Positions 34,379 through 43,631 of a DNA stretch of 50,483 nt are shown here, one piece after another. A model generated the notes under the pieces. It had not been told where the DNA came from and made no database searches. It saw nothing but the letters and a program-made list of their open reading frames with translations. Position numbers and translations under genes: made by a program. This DNA is from Gemmatimonadaceae bacterium (lineage in GTDB: Bacteria > Gemmatimonadota > Gemmatimonadetes > Gemmatimonadales > Gemmatimonadaceae): assembly GCA_013817305.1 (NCBI GenBank), contig JACDCY010000008.1, forward strand, positions 1 to 50,483, given 5' to 3'. Position 1 is the stretch's first letter; each line of letters begins with the position of its first letter.

Positions 34379-34735
34379 TCAGACTATCTGCTGCCGGATA
34401 AGGGAATCGAGCTGCGGCGGCTCGATGGGGAAAGTGAATGAATCCGAATGGGAGGGCGCCGCGACTCTTCTGACGTAATCCGCTTCGCGGGAGGCACTGA
34501 AGAGGATCAGCCGGGCACCGACCTCCCTCGCGGCTTTGAACAGATCCTCACCGCAGTCCCGGTGATCGCAGTCCACAATCACGACGCCCGGGAGAGTTCG
34601 GCGCACTGCGCCAGCCGAGCCCTCGCCCGGCTCGGCGAACGAGACCAAATGGCCGGTGGTTTCGACCAGCAATCCCAGAAGAGCGGCGATCAGCTCTTCG
34701 CGCGCGACAATGAGAACGGAAATCGAGTCCGGCAT
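34379..34735 (-). CDS. Stand-alone degenerate receiver-like (pseudo-CheY) protein
   Basis: A 118-residue single-domain protein with a receiver-like alternating strand/helix pattern: ISVLIVAREELIAALLGLL, then GVVIVDCDHRD, RLILFSASRE and SDSFTFPIEPPQL. The probable phosphoacceptor Asp survives in VIVDCD and the Ser/Thr position in LFSAS, but the N-terminal acidic pair is replaced by Arg-Glu-Glu and the conserved Lys before Pro is Phe (FTFPIE). ATG 34735 follows AGGTG; the open frame to 34804 is rejected. It ends 1 bp from the DsbD-like gene's stop (convergent). Role unknown; conventional phosphorylation is doubtful. Confidence 0.65.
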   Translation of the reverse strand: MPDSISVLIVAREELIAALLGLLVETTGHLVSFAEPGEGSAGAVRRTLPGVVIVDCDHRDCGEDLFKAAREVGARLILFSASREADYVRRVAAPSHSDSFTFPIEPPQLDSLIRQQIV

Positions 34736-34869
34736 CCGACACCTGAGGGGGACTGACAGGGAAACCCACCGACGATCGCAATACGCGGGCCGCTCCCGGA
34801 GCACACTTCACTTGCGCAATGAATTTCGGACGGTAGGTTGCCTATCTTCGCGCAGCAAACAGATGGAAC

Positions 34870-35226
34870 GTGCCCACCGATTGCCCCCTTTCCTTGAATT
34901 TTCTCGCCGATTTTTCTGATGAAGGGGCAGGCAAGGGCGGACTCGCGTCCTCCGGTCTATCGGGCGCGACCGTCGCCCGTCTCCGGGGCGCGTTGACGAG
35001 GCAAATCGAGCATCCCGATGCGGCTGATCCGGAGCTCGCGCGGGTCCTCCGCCAGATCGTCACCGAAGCTCGCAACCGCCAGATACGGGCGGAGCAGCTG
35101 GTGTTGATCCTGAAGAACGTCTGGGATTCGCTACCCGAGGCCCGGTATGCTATCGACCGCGAGGCGCAGACGCAGGTGAAGCAGCGCCTTATCACGCTCT
35201 GCATCAAGGCATACTACGGGGCGTAA
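34870..35226 (+). CDS. Small conserved-looking protein of unknown function
   Basis: A 118-residue, mostly alpha-helical soluble protein from GTG 34870; I do not recognise a family. Predicted helices are GATVARLRGALTRQIEH, ADPELARVLRQIVTEARN, QIRAEQLVLILKNVWDSL and EAQTQVKQRLITLCIKAYYGA. It has no signal peptide or membrane segment. It lies upstream of the giant glucan synthase in the same direction (86 bp to its inferred start) and diverges from the pseudo-receiver. Helical content and position suggest a regulatory or adaptor role, but this is a guess. The reading frame has strong third-position GC bias like its neighbours. Confidence 0.65.
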   Translation: MPTDCPLSLNFLADFSDEGAGKGGLASSGLSGATVARLRGALTRQIEHPDAADPELARVLRQIVTEARNRQIRAEQLVLILKNVWDSLPEARYAIDREAQTQVKQRLITLCIKAYYGA

Positions 35227-35312
35227 GAGCGTTGCTGGCTGCTGCCTGTTAGCTCTTGGCTTTCGTTGTTAATTGTAGCCGACAGCACTAAGCGCTCTTT
35301 CGAGGTTTCCAC

Positions 35313-38300
35313 CTGCCCACTGCACTTCCCCCCAAACTCCGACGGCGCCTCCTCGCGGAGCTGGTCGACCGCTTTCGCGGCAACCGGCAGGAGGCGCTCG
35401 TCGGTCCCATTCGCGGAGAAGTCCTCGGCGCGGACCGCCTTGCGGCGCGAGCGCGGTACGTGGCGGGGGCGCATCGCCTTGCGCCGCCACAAAAAAAGCG
35501 CGCGCCAGAGCCGCTGCTTCAGCGGCTGGACAGCACGCGCGAGATTCTTGCGCGCGTCTATTCAGCTCTCAACGACGGTGCCGAGCGCGAGGTCGACATC
35601 AGTCCCGCGGGCGACTGGTTTCTGGACAATTTCTACATCATCCAGGAGCATATCCGTGAGGTGAGGACCAGCCTGCCCCGCGAGTATTACCGGGAGCTTC
35701 CGAAGCTGGCGGGCGGGCCGCTGACAGATCACCCGCGAGTGTACGAAGTCGCGACCGAGCTGATCGCCCATACCGAGGGCCACCTCGACTTGGAGAACAT
35801 CACCCTCTTTGTAAGAGAGTACCAGGAAGTCGCGCAGCTCAAGCTCGGCGAGCTGTGGGCCATTCCGGCGATGCTGCGCCTCGGCCTCGTGGAGAACATC
35901 AGACGGATGGCGCTCCGGCTGGAAGCGCGACTGCAGGAGGTCGCCGTCGCCGACCTGTGGGCCATTCGCCTCCACACCGCGAACCAGCAATCGGACCAGG
36001 CGCTGGCCACCGCGCTGAGGGACTTCGTCGACCATCATCCGCGACTGACTCCGACGTTCGTCGCGCGGTTCTTACAGCAGCTGCGTGGATACCAGTCGAA
36101 CTTTACTCCGCTTGTGTGGCTCGAGCAGTGGATCGCCGAGGACGGGCCGACGACGGAGGAAGCGGTCACCCGGTCGAACCGGCGCGTGGCGCTGACGCAG
36201 ATCACGGTCGTGAACTGCATCATGAGTCTGCGAACCATCGGCAGGCTCGACTGGAAAACTTTCGTAGAGTCGCAGAGCGCCGTCGAGCATGTTCTGCGCG
36301 AAGATCCAAGCGGCGACTATGCGCAGATGACGTTCGGCTCCCGAGATCATTACCGTCACGTGGTCGAGGGGATAGCCAAGCGATCGGACCAGCCCGAGGA
36401 ATCCGTCGCGCGGCTGGCGATCGAGATGGCCGGGCACAGCGAGGGACGTGAGAAGCACGTCGGGTTCTGGCTCCTGGACGCAGGACGCGCCCGGCTCGAG
36501 GAGCGCACCGGTTACCGCACTTCCTGGCGCGAAGGCCTGCATCGGCGGGTGCTCCGGCACCCCAACGCGACGTACTTCGGCGGGATCCTGCTCGCGACGC
36601 TGGGCTTCCTCGCGTTGCTGTGGAGGGTGACCGATCCGCTGAGCAACGCGCAGCAGGGGCTGCTGATTCTGCTCGCCGGCATCCCGGTCAACGACGTCGC
36701 AATCAACCTGATCAACCAGCTGGTGACGTATCTCCTTCCGCCGCGAACCATTCCACGCCTCGAGTACAGGGAGACTGGAATACCGGAGGAATGCCGGACG
36801 GTCGTGGTCGTGCCGACGTTGTTCGGGAGCGTCGCCGCGGTTCGCGAGGCGCTGGAGCATGTCGAGGTTCAGTTTCTGGCGAACCGCGACCCGCTGCTCC
36901 ATTTCGCGATCCTGAGTGATTTCACGGACGGCGCGACGCAGCACAGGGAGGAAGACGAAGAAATCGTCCATGCCGCGGTTGCCGGCATTCAGGCGCTCAA
37001 TGCAAAGCATCCAGCTCCCGCGATGCGCGCCGGCGAGTCGTTCTATCTTTTCCATCGCCAGCGGTTGTGGAACGCGAAGCAGAACGTGTGGATGGGGTGG
37101 GAGCGAAAGCGCGGCAAGCTTTCCCAATTCAACAAGTTTCTTCGCGGCGGGGAGCAGGACGCATTTTCCACTGTCGTAGGCGATGCCGCCGCCCTGCAGC
37201 ACGTGCGGTACGTGATCACGCTGGACAGCGACACCGTGCTACCCAGGGACGCGGCACAGCTGCTGGTCGGGACGATGGCTCACCCGCTCAACCGCCCGAT
37301 GTATGACCGGCGCTACGGCCGAGTGGTGAGTGGCTACGGGATAATGCAGCCGCGCATCGGCGTGTCGCTCACGAGTGCGCATCGGTCGCGCTTCGCGGCG
37401 ATCCATTCGGGGCACCCGGGCGTCGATCCGTACACCACTGCCGTTTCCGACGTGTATCAGGACCTGTACGCGGAGGGTAGCTTCGCGGGCAAGGGGATCT
37501 ACGATCTCGACGCGTTCGAGCGCGCGACGGAGGGTCGTTTTCCAGAGAACAGGCTCTTGAGTCACGATCTGATCGAGGGCACGTACAGCCGGGCCGCGCT
37601 CGTCACCGACACTCAGCTGTACGACGACTACCCGACGCGATACCTGGCGTTTACACGCCGGAAGCATCGCTGGATTCGAGGCGACTGGCAGATCTCCGGA
37701 TGGCTGCGCGACACTGTGCCGGGACCGAACGGGCCGATGCGCAACAGGCTTTCGACCATCTCGCGGTGGAAGATTTTCGACAATCTGCGCCGCAGCGTGG
37801 TGGAAATGGCGCAGCTCACGATGCTGGTGGGTGGTTGGCTGTGGCTCGACCTGAACGCCGTTCGCTGGACAGCGGTGACGGTCCTGACGATCGCCATGCC
37901 GTGGATCGTCTCGCTGGTGCTCGCGGCGATCCGCCCGCCGTCCGACCAATCATGGACCGCGTACTATGCGGCCGTGTGGCGCGATTGGACGGTGAGCGTG
38001 CAACAGGTGGCGCTGGCGGTCGTGTTTCTTCCGCACCAGGCCCTGATCTCGGGAGACGCGATCATCAGGACGCTCGTGCGCCTGGCGGTCACCAAGACCA
38101 ACCTCCTCGAGTGGCAGACCGCGTCGCAGGTGGAGCGAACGATGGGCGGCGGGCAGAGCGAGGTGTGGAGGAAGATGTGGCCGGTGCCTGCGATAACCCT
38201 TGCCTTCGCCGTCGCGCTGGTCGTGGCTCCTTCCGTATTTCTACCCGGCGCCGCTGGCGTGCACGCGGCCGGCTCACCCCTCGACCTACCGACATTCATC

Positions 38301-41300
38301 GTGGCGCTGACGACACTCGGACTCTGGACGATCTCGCCCTCGATCGCCAGCGCATTGAGCGCGCCTGCCATTCCGCGGGAAGTTCATCTCACCGAGGGAG
38401 AGCGACAGGCCGCGTTCAGGTACGCGCGCCTTCACTGGCATTTCTTCGAACGGTTCGTGTCCGAGGAAACGCAGTGGCTGGCTCCCGACAACTTCCAGGA
38501 AGATCCGAATCCAGTGGTCGCCATGCGCACGTCGCCGACCAACATCGGGTTGCAACTGCTGAGCATCGTGTCCGCAGCGGACCTTGGCTTCATCGATCGC
38601 GACGAGATGTTGGAGAGGATGGAGCGGGTGTTTCGCGCGATGGAGCGCATGCGACGCTTTCGCGGCCATTTCTTCAACTGGTACGAGCTGACGGAGCTCC
38701 GGGTCCTCGAACCGGCTTACATCTCCACCGTTGATAGCGGAAATCTTGCTGGGCATCTGATCGCGCTGAAGCAGGCATGTCTCGGGACCATCGAGAAGGG
38801 GAATCCGTCGCCGGATCAGGAAAAGCGTTTGCTCGCGGTCGCCAACCGCGCGAACGACTACGTGCTCGAGATGGATTTCACATTTCTGTTCGACGAGAGG
38901 CGGAAGCTTTTCTCGATCGGCTACAGGCAGAGCAACGATACGCTCGACAACTCGTTCTATGATCTGCTCGCGTCCGAGGCGAGGCTTGCGTCGTTCATCG
39001 CGATAGCCAAGGACGACGTGGATCCCGAACACTGGTTCCGCCTCGGCCGCTCGCTGTCCGCGGCCGCGGGCACGCAGACATTGTTGTCGTGGAGCGGGAG
39101 CATGTTCGAGTACCTGATGCCGGTTCTCGTCATGCAATCGTTCCCGTTCACCCTCCTGGATCAGACGTACCGCGGCGCAGTCCGGCGCCACATCGCCTAC
39201 GGCGCGGAGCGAGGCGTTCCCTGGGGTGTCTCGGAGTCTGCGTACAACGCGCGCGACCGGAACCAGACTTATCAATACAGGGGATTCGGCGTCCCGGAGC
39301 TCGCCCTCAAGCGGGGACTGCGAAACGATCTTGTCGTGGCCCCATACGCCACCATGCTCGCGATGCTGGTGGAGCCGCACCAGTCGATCCGGAATCTCAC
39401 GGCGCTCGAAGCAGAAGGCGCACTCGGGCCGTACGGTTTCCGCGAGGCCATCGACTATACGCGCCCGCTTACCGGCTCCAGGCGCGCCGTCGTGGGCGCG
39501 TACTTCGCCCACCATGTCGGGATGAGCGTGGTCGCGCTGACCAACGCTCTCAAGCGGCAGGTATGGCAGCGGCGATTCCACACGGATCCGCTCGTCCGGT
39601 CGGCCGAGCTGATGCTGCACGAGCGGATACCTCGGCGGCTGACGGTGCAGAATCCGCCGAGCGACGAGACCGTCTCGCTGCGGGCGCCGCGAGAAACCGA
39701 GAAGCCGGCGGCACGCGAGATAGACACGCCCAATACGTCGCAGCCCAGGATAGCGATCCTCGGCAATCCACCGTACACGATTCTGGTGACGAATGCCGGC
39801 GGCGGATACAGCCGCTACGGCAACTCCGCCGTGACACGCTGGCGAGCGGACGGCACGCGCGACTCGTACGGGCAATGGTGCTACCTCAGGGACATGAGCA
39901 CCGGGCGCGTATGGTCGACGTCGTACCAACCGACCTGCGTCGCCCCTTCGAACTACAGCGTGGTGTTCTCGGCGGATCGCGTCTCGTTCATTCGCCGTGA
40001 CGATGACATTGAGACGCATACCGAGATCGCCGTAGTCTCGGAGGACGCGGCAGAAGTAAGGCGTGTCACGGTTATCAACCGCTCTTCGGTGATGAAGGAG
40101 ATCGAGCTCACGAGCTACGGCGAGATCGTGCTCGCGCCGCAGGCGACGGACCGTGCTCATCCGGCGTTCGGAAATCTGTTCGTCGAGACCGAATGGCTGG
40201 GCAAGAACACGGCGATTCTGGCGAGTCGCCGCCCGCGCTCCAACTCCGAGAAGACCATCTGGTGCGCCCACATCGTCGCGGTCGGACCCGAAGCGGTGGG
40301 TGAGGTGACGTACGAGACGGATCGCGGCCGTTTCATCGGTCGTGGGAGATCGCGCCGATTTCCAGCCGCCATGGAGGCCGGAACCGAGCTGACGGGAACC
40401 GTCGGCGCCGTTCTGGATCCGATATTCTCTTTGCGAGTGCGGATAAAGATTCCGCCCGGGCGGTCGGCCAAGGTTTCGTTCACCACGCTTGCGGCCGAGG
40501 ATCGCCAGCGCGCCGTTCAGCTCGCGGATCTGTACCACGACCCGTACAGTGCGCGGCGCGCGCTCGATCTGTCGTGGGCACAGGCGCAAGCGGAGCTGCG
40601 GGACCTGGGGATTGGGCCTGCCGACTCCGCGCTGTACCAGCAGCTGGCCGGTCATCTTCTCTACCCGCATCCGGCATTGCGTGTTGCGGACCAGATGCCG
40701 CGCGCGGTGTCGTATCCCCAGGAGACGTTGTGGCCTCAGGGCATCTCCGGGGACTGGCCCATTCTCCTTGCGACCATCGATACGGCCGCTGGGATGCCCA
40801 GCGTGCGACAGCTCCTCCACGCGCACCAGTATTGGAGGCTGAAGGGAGTTACCTCGGATCTCGTGATCATCAACGACATTCCATCGAGCTACCTGCAACA
40901 GCTGCAGGAAGAGCTGATGACCACGGTGATGGCGTCGAGCGAGGCGGCGCTGCTGGACCGGCCGGGCGGCGTATTCATCCGGCGTGCCGATCTTCTCAAG
41001 CCGGAGGAGCTAACGCTCCTGCGGAGTCTCGCGCGGATACACGTCGAATGCGACGGGCTTGGCCTCGGCAATTTTCTGGAGATCACCGACGTGGAGCCCG
41101 AGTACCCAGCGCCCTTTGCCGCTCCGGCGCGTCGGCGAACCGCCGCCGGCACGGCTCCGCCACGGCGCGAACCCGACGTGGCGACCGGCGCCGATCTGGC
41201 GTTGTTCAACGGCTTGGGCGGGTTCGACGCGAAGGGCGCTTACGAGATAAGGCTCACGGGCGAGCAGCTGCCACCGGCGCCGTGGGCGAACGTCGTTGCG

Positions 41301-43631
41301 AACGAAGTGGGCGGCTTCTGCGTGAGCGAGGCGGGGTCGGGGTTCAGCTGGGCGGAGAGTAGTTACTTCTACCGGCTCACCCCCTGGCACAACGATCCCA
41401 TACGTGATCCCTCGACCGACTGCATCTATCTGCGGGACGAAGAAACGGGCGAAGTATGGTGTCCGACTCCTTCGCCCATACGCGATGCGTCGCCGTACAC
41501 CGTCCGGCACGGAGCAGGCTGGTCAACCTTCGACCACGAGCATAACGGTATCAGAACATCGCTCCGTATCGGGCTCGCGCCGTCGGAGGCGGTCAGGATC
41601 AGCACGCTCACGCTGCACAACAGCGGAGATACGCCGCGGCGGCTGAGCCTGACGCAATACTCGGAGTGGGTGTTGGGTGTCACGCGCGACCAGGCGCAGC
41701 ATCACGTGATCACCCGGTTCGACGAGTCCGCGGCCGCGCTGCTCGCCCACAATTCGTTCGACTCCTATTTCTCGAGATACGTGGCCTTCGCCGCGATGAG
41801 CGAGAAGCTGACGGCGTTCACTTCGGATCGCCGGGAGTTTCTCGGACGCAACGGAAGCACCAGCAATCCGCGCGGACTGGAACGCGGCGGGCTCGGCAGC
41901 CGGACGGGGCCGTCGGTGGATCCGTGCGCGGCGCTGCAGACGGAGCTGTCGCTCGACCCGGGAGAAACGCGCGAGGTGGTATTTCTCCTCGGCGCGGCGC
42001 TGGGAGATCAGGGCGCGCGCGAGGCGGTAGCGCGTTATCGCGGAGTGACCGACGCGGTGACCGCGATCGAGCGAACCAATTCGTCGTGGTCCGATCGGTT
42101 GTCCGTGCTCACGGTGAAGACTCCCGACCCGGCGTTCGATGTTCTGTTCAACAGCTGGCTGCTGTACCAGGCGTTGTCCTGCCGGATGCTGGGGCGCTCG
42201 GCGGTATACCAGTCCAGCGGGGCGTACGGGTTTCGCGATCAGCTCCAGGATTCGACTGCGCTGCTGTATGCCGAGCCGGCGATGGCGCGCGAGCAGATCG
42301 TGCGAGCGGCGAGCAGGCAGTTCGTGGAAGGCGACGTGCAGCATTGGTGGCATCCGCAAACCGGACGTGGCGTGCGTACGCGATTCTCCGACGATCTCGT
42401 CTGGCTCCCGTACGTGGTGGACCGCTACATCACCGTCACGGGCGACGAGACCGTGCTGGACGAGTCCGTTCCGTTTCTCTCTATGCGCGAGCTCAATCCC
42501 GACGAGGACGAGGTCTACGATCTACCGCAGACTACGGAAGAGCAGGCTCCGGTGTACGAGCACTGCCTGCGCGCGCTCGCGCGGGCCTGCACCAAAGGCT
42601 CTCACGGCCTTCCGCTCTTTGGCAGCGGCGACTGGAACGACGGGATGAATCGTGTCGGTATCGAGGGGCGTGGCGAGAGCGTGTGGCTCGCGTGGTTCCT
42701 GATAGCGACGCTCCGTCCGTTCGCCGCGATATGCGAGCGGCGTGGTGATGGCGATATAGCGGCCCGGCTCCGTGCTACCGCCGACGAATATGCGGCAGCG
42801 GTCGAGCAGCACGCCTGGGACGGCGACTGGTATAGACGCGCGTACTTCGACGATGGCTCACCACTCGGCTCGAAGGATAGCGACGAAGCCAAAATTGACT
42901 CGATCGCGCAAAGCTGGAGCGTCATCTCCGGAGCTGCGAGGCCGGAGAGGGCGGCGCGGGCGATGGAATCGCTGTACGAGCATCTTGTCGACAAGGAGGC
43001 CGGCCTGGTCGTGCTGCTGAAGCCCCCATTCGATAACACCGAGCACAACCCTGGGTACATCCGCGGGTACGTCCCCGGAGTTCGCGAGAACGGCGCGCAG
43101 TACACTCACGCCGCTCTTTGGGCGGTCCTGGCTACGGCTTTACGGGGCGACGGAGATCGCGCGTACGAGTTATTCCAGATGATCAACCCGATCTCGCATA
43201 CGCGAAATGCCGACGAGATCGACCGGTACAAGGTGGAGCCTTACGTCGTGGCGGCGGACGTATACACGGCAAAGGATCATGTCGGTCGTGGCGGATGGAC
43301 ATGGTACACGGGATCCGCAGGATGGATGTATCGTGTTGCGCTCGAAGCCATCCTTGGCTTCACCAAGCAGGGGAATACTCTACGCGTCGACCCACGCATT
43401 CCGGCAGCGTGGAATGGATTCTCCATCACTTACAGGTTCGGAGCGAGCACGTATCAGATCGACGTCGCGAAGGGCGACGAGGGAAGGAGCGGCACCGTAG
43501 CAGTCGATGGGGTCGCCGTTCCGGATGGCGTGATTCAGCTGCGCGATGATGGAGCGACGCACAGCGTGCGGATCAGTCTTTCGCCGCTTCCCTCGCCACA
43601 GGCTCAAGACGGGCGATTGCCGGTCCGTTGA
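35313..43631 (+). CDS. Cyclic beta-1,2-glucan synthase-like giant membrane enzyme
   Basis: A giant protein of about 2770 residues, NdvB/Cgs type. Counting from the first conventional start (GTG 35460, 2723 residues), hydrophobic helices at about 374-425 are followed by a family-84-like glycosyltransferase with LDSDT (about 588), HDLIEG (about 702) and RRKHRWIRGDWQ (about 735). Further membrane helices span 780-980, then a glucoamylase-like region (APDNFQEDPNPV to VDSGNLAGHLIAL), then two GH94-like beta-sandwich units (GGGYSRYGNSAV and the EVGGFCVSEAGSGFSW block) and the (alpha/alpha)6 domain with GDWNDGMNRVG near 2390. Between 35313 and 35459 the same frame encodes GPIRGEVLGADRL, typical of the family N-terminus, but contains no ATG, GTG or TTG; CTG 35313 has GAGG seven bases upstream, so initiation there is inferred. 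It makes and trims beta-1,2-glucan at the membrane. Confidence 0.88.
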   Translation: MPTALPPKLRRRLLAELVDRFRGNRQEALVGPIRGEVLGADRLAARARYVAGAHRLAPPQKKRAPEPLLQRLDSTREILARVYSALNDGAEREVDISPAGDWFLDNFYIIQEHIREVRTSLPREYYRELPKLAGGPLTDHPRVYEVATELIAHTEGHLDLENITLFVREYQEVAQLKLGELWAIPAMLRLGLVENIRRMALRLEARLQEVAVADLWAIRLHTANQQSDQALATALRDFVDHHPRLTPTFVARFLQQLRGYQSNFTPLVWLEQWIAEDGPTTEEAVTRSNRRVALTQITVVNCIMSLRTIGRLDWKTFVESQSAVEHVLREDPSGDYAQMTFGSRDHYRHVVEGIAKRSDQPEESVARLAIEMAGHSEGREKHVGFWLLDAGRARLEERTGYRTSWREGLHRRVLRHPNATYFGGILLATLGFLALLWRVTDPLSNAQQGLLILLAGIPVNDVAINLINQLVTYLLPPRTIPRLEYRETGIPEECRTVVVVPTLFGSVAAVREALEHVEVQFLANRDPLLHFAILSDFTDGATQHREEDEEIVHAAVAGIQALNAKHPAPAMRAGESFYLFHRQRLWNAKQNVWMGWERKRGKLSQFNKFLRGGEQDAFSTVVGDAAALQHVRYVITLDSDTVLPRDAAQLLVGTMAHPLNRPMYDRRYGRVVSGYGIMQPRIGVSLTSAHRSRFAAIHSGHPGVDPYTTAVSDVYQDLYAEGSFAGKGIYDLDAFERATEGRFPENRLLSHDLIEGTYSRAALVTDTQLYDDYPTRYLAFTRRKHRWIRGDWQISGWLRDTVPGPNGPMRNRLSTISRWKIFDNLRRSVVEMAQLTMLVGGWLWLDLNAVRWTAVTVLTIAMPWIVSLVLAAIRPPSDQSWTAYYAAVWRDWTVSVQQVALAVVFLPHQALISGDAIIRTLVRLAVTKTNLLEWQTASQVERTMGGGQSEVWRKMWPVPAITLAFAVALVVAPSVFLPGAAGVHAAGSPLDLPTFIVALTTLGLWTISPSIASALSAPAIPREVHLTEGERQAAFRYARLHWHFFERFVSEETQWLAPDNFQEDPNPVVAMRTSPTNIGLQLLSIVSAADLGFIDRDEMLERMERVFRAMERMRRFRGHFFNWYELTELRVLEPAYISTVDSGNLAGHLIALKQACLGTIEKGNPSPDQEKRLLAVANRANDYVLEMDFTFLFDERRKLFSIGYRQSNDTLDNSFYDLLASEARLASFIAIAKDDVDPEHWFRLGRSLSAAAGTQTLLSWSGSMFEYLMPVLVMQSFPFTLLDQTYRGAVRRHIAYGAERGVPWGVSESAYNARDRNQTYQYRGFGVPELALKRGLRNDLVVAPYATMLAMLVEPHQSIRNLTALEAEGALGPYGFREAIDYTRPLTGSRRAVVGAYFAHHVGMSVVALTNALKRQVWQRRFHTDPLVRSAELMLHERIPRRLTVQNPPSDETVSLRAPRETEKPAAREIDTPNTSQPRIAILGNPPYTILVTNAGGGYSRYGNSAVTRWRADGTRDSYGQWCYLRDMSTGRVWSTSYQPTCVAPSNYSVVFSADRVSFIRRDDDIETHTEIAVVSEDAAEVRRVTVINRSSVMKEIELTSYGEIVLAPQATDRAHPAFGNLFVETEWLGKNTAILASRRPRSNSEKTIWCAHIVAVGPEAVGEVTYETDRGRFIGRGRSRRFPAAMEAGTELTGTVGAVLDPIFSLRVRIKIPPGRSAKVSFTTLAAEDRQRAVQLADLYHDPYSARRALDLSWAQAQAELRDLGIGPADSALYQQLAGHLLYPHPALRVADQMPRAVSYPQETLWPQGISGDWPILLATIDTAAGMPSVRQLLHAHQYWRLKGVTSDLVIINDIPSSYLQQLQEELMTTVMASSEAALLDRPGGVFIRRADLLKPEELTLLRSLARIHVECDGLGLGNFLEITDVEPEYPAPFAAPARRRTAAGTAPPRREPDVATGADLALFNGLGGFDAKGAYEIRLTGEQLPPAPWANVVANEVGGFCVSEAGSGFSWAESSYFYRLTPWHNDPIRDPSTDCIYLRDEETGEVWCPTPSPIRDASPYTVRHGAGWSTFDHEHNGIRTSLRIGLAPSEAVRISTLTLHNSGDTPRRLSLTQYSEWVLGVTRDQAQHHVITRFDESAAALLAHNSFDSYFSRYVAFAAMSEKLTAFTSDRREFLGRNGSTSNPRGLERGGLGSRTGPSVDPCAALQTELSLDPGETREVVFLLGAALGDQGAREAVARYRGVTDAVTAIERTNSSWSDRLSVLTVKTPDPAFDVLFNSWLLYQALSCRMLGRSAVYQSSGAYGFRDQLQDSTALLYAEPAMAREQIVRAASRQFVEGDVQHWWHPQTGRGVRTRFSDDLVWLPYVVDRYITVTGDETVLDESVPFLSMRELNPDEDEVYDLPQTTEEQAPVYEHCLRALARACTKGSHGLPLFGSGDWNDGMNRVGIEGRGESVWLAWFLIATLRPFAAICERRGDGDIAARLRATADEYAAAVEQHAWDGDWYRRAYFDDGSPLGSKDSDEAKIDSIAQSWSVISGAARPERAARAMESLYEHLVDKEAGLVVLLKPPFDNTEHNPGYIRGYVPGVRENGAQYTHAALWAVLATALRGDGDRAYELFQMINPISHTRNADEIDRYKVEPYVVAADVYTAKDHVGRGGWTWYTGSAGWMYRVALEAILGFTKQGNTLRVDPRIPAAWNGFSITYRFGASTYQIDVAKGDEGRSGTVAVDGVAVPDGVIQLRDDGATHSVRISLSPLPSPQAQDGRLPVR

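Noticed and set aside
35225-35299. Terminator-like pair AAGAGCG/CGCTCTT before the glucan synthase
   Set aside because: The arms are only 7 bp and about 61 nt apart, and the right arm lies just before the inferred start; too weak to call.
38286-40898. 870-codon open frame on the minus strand
   Set aside because: It lies fully antisense to the glucan synthase, whose family motifs are unmistakable; the translation is Arg/His-rich with no recognisable motifs, as expected from GC-rich codon bias.
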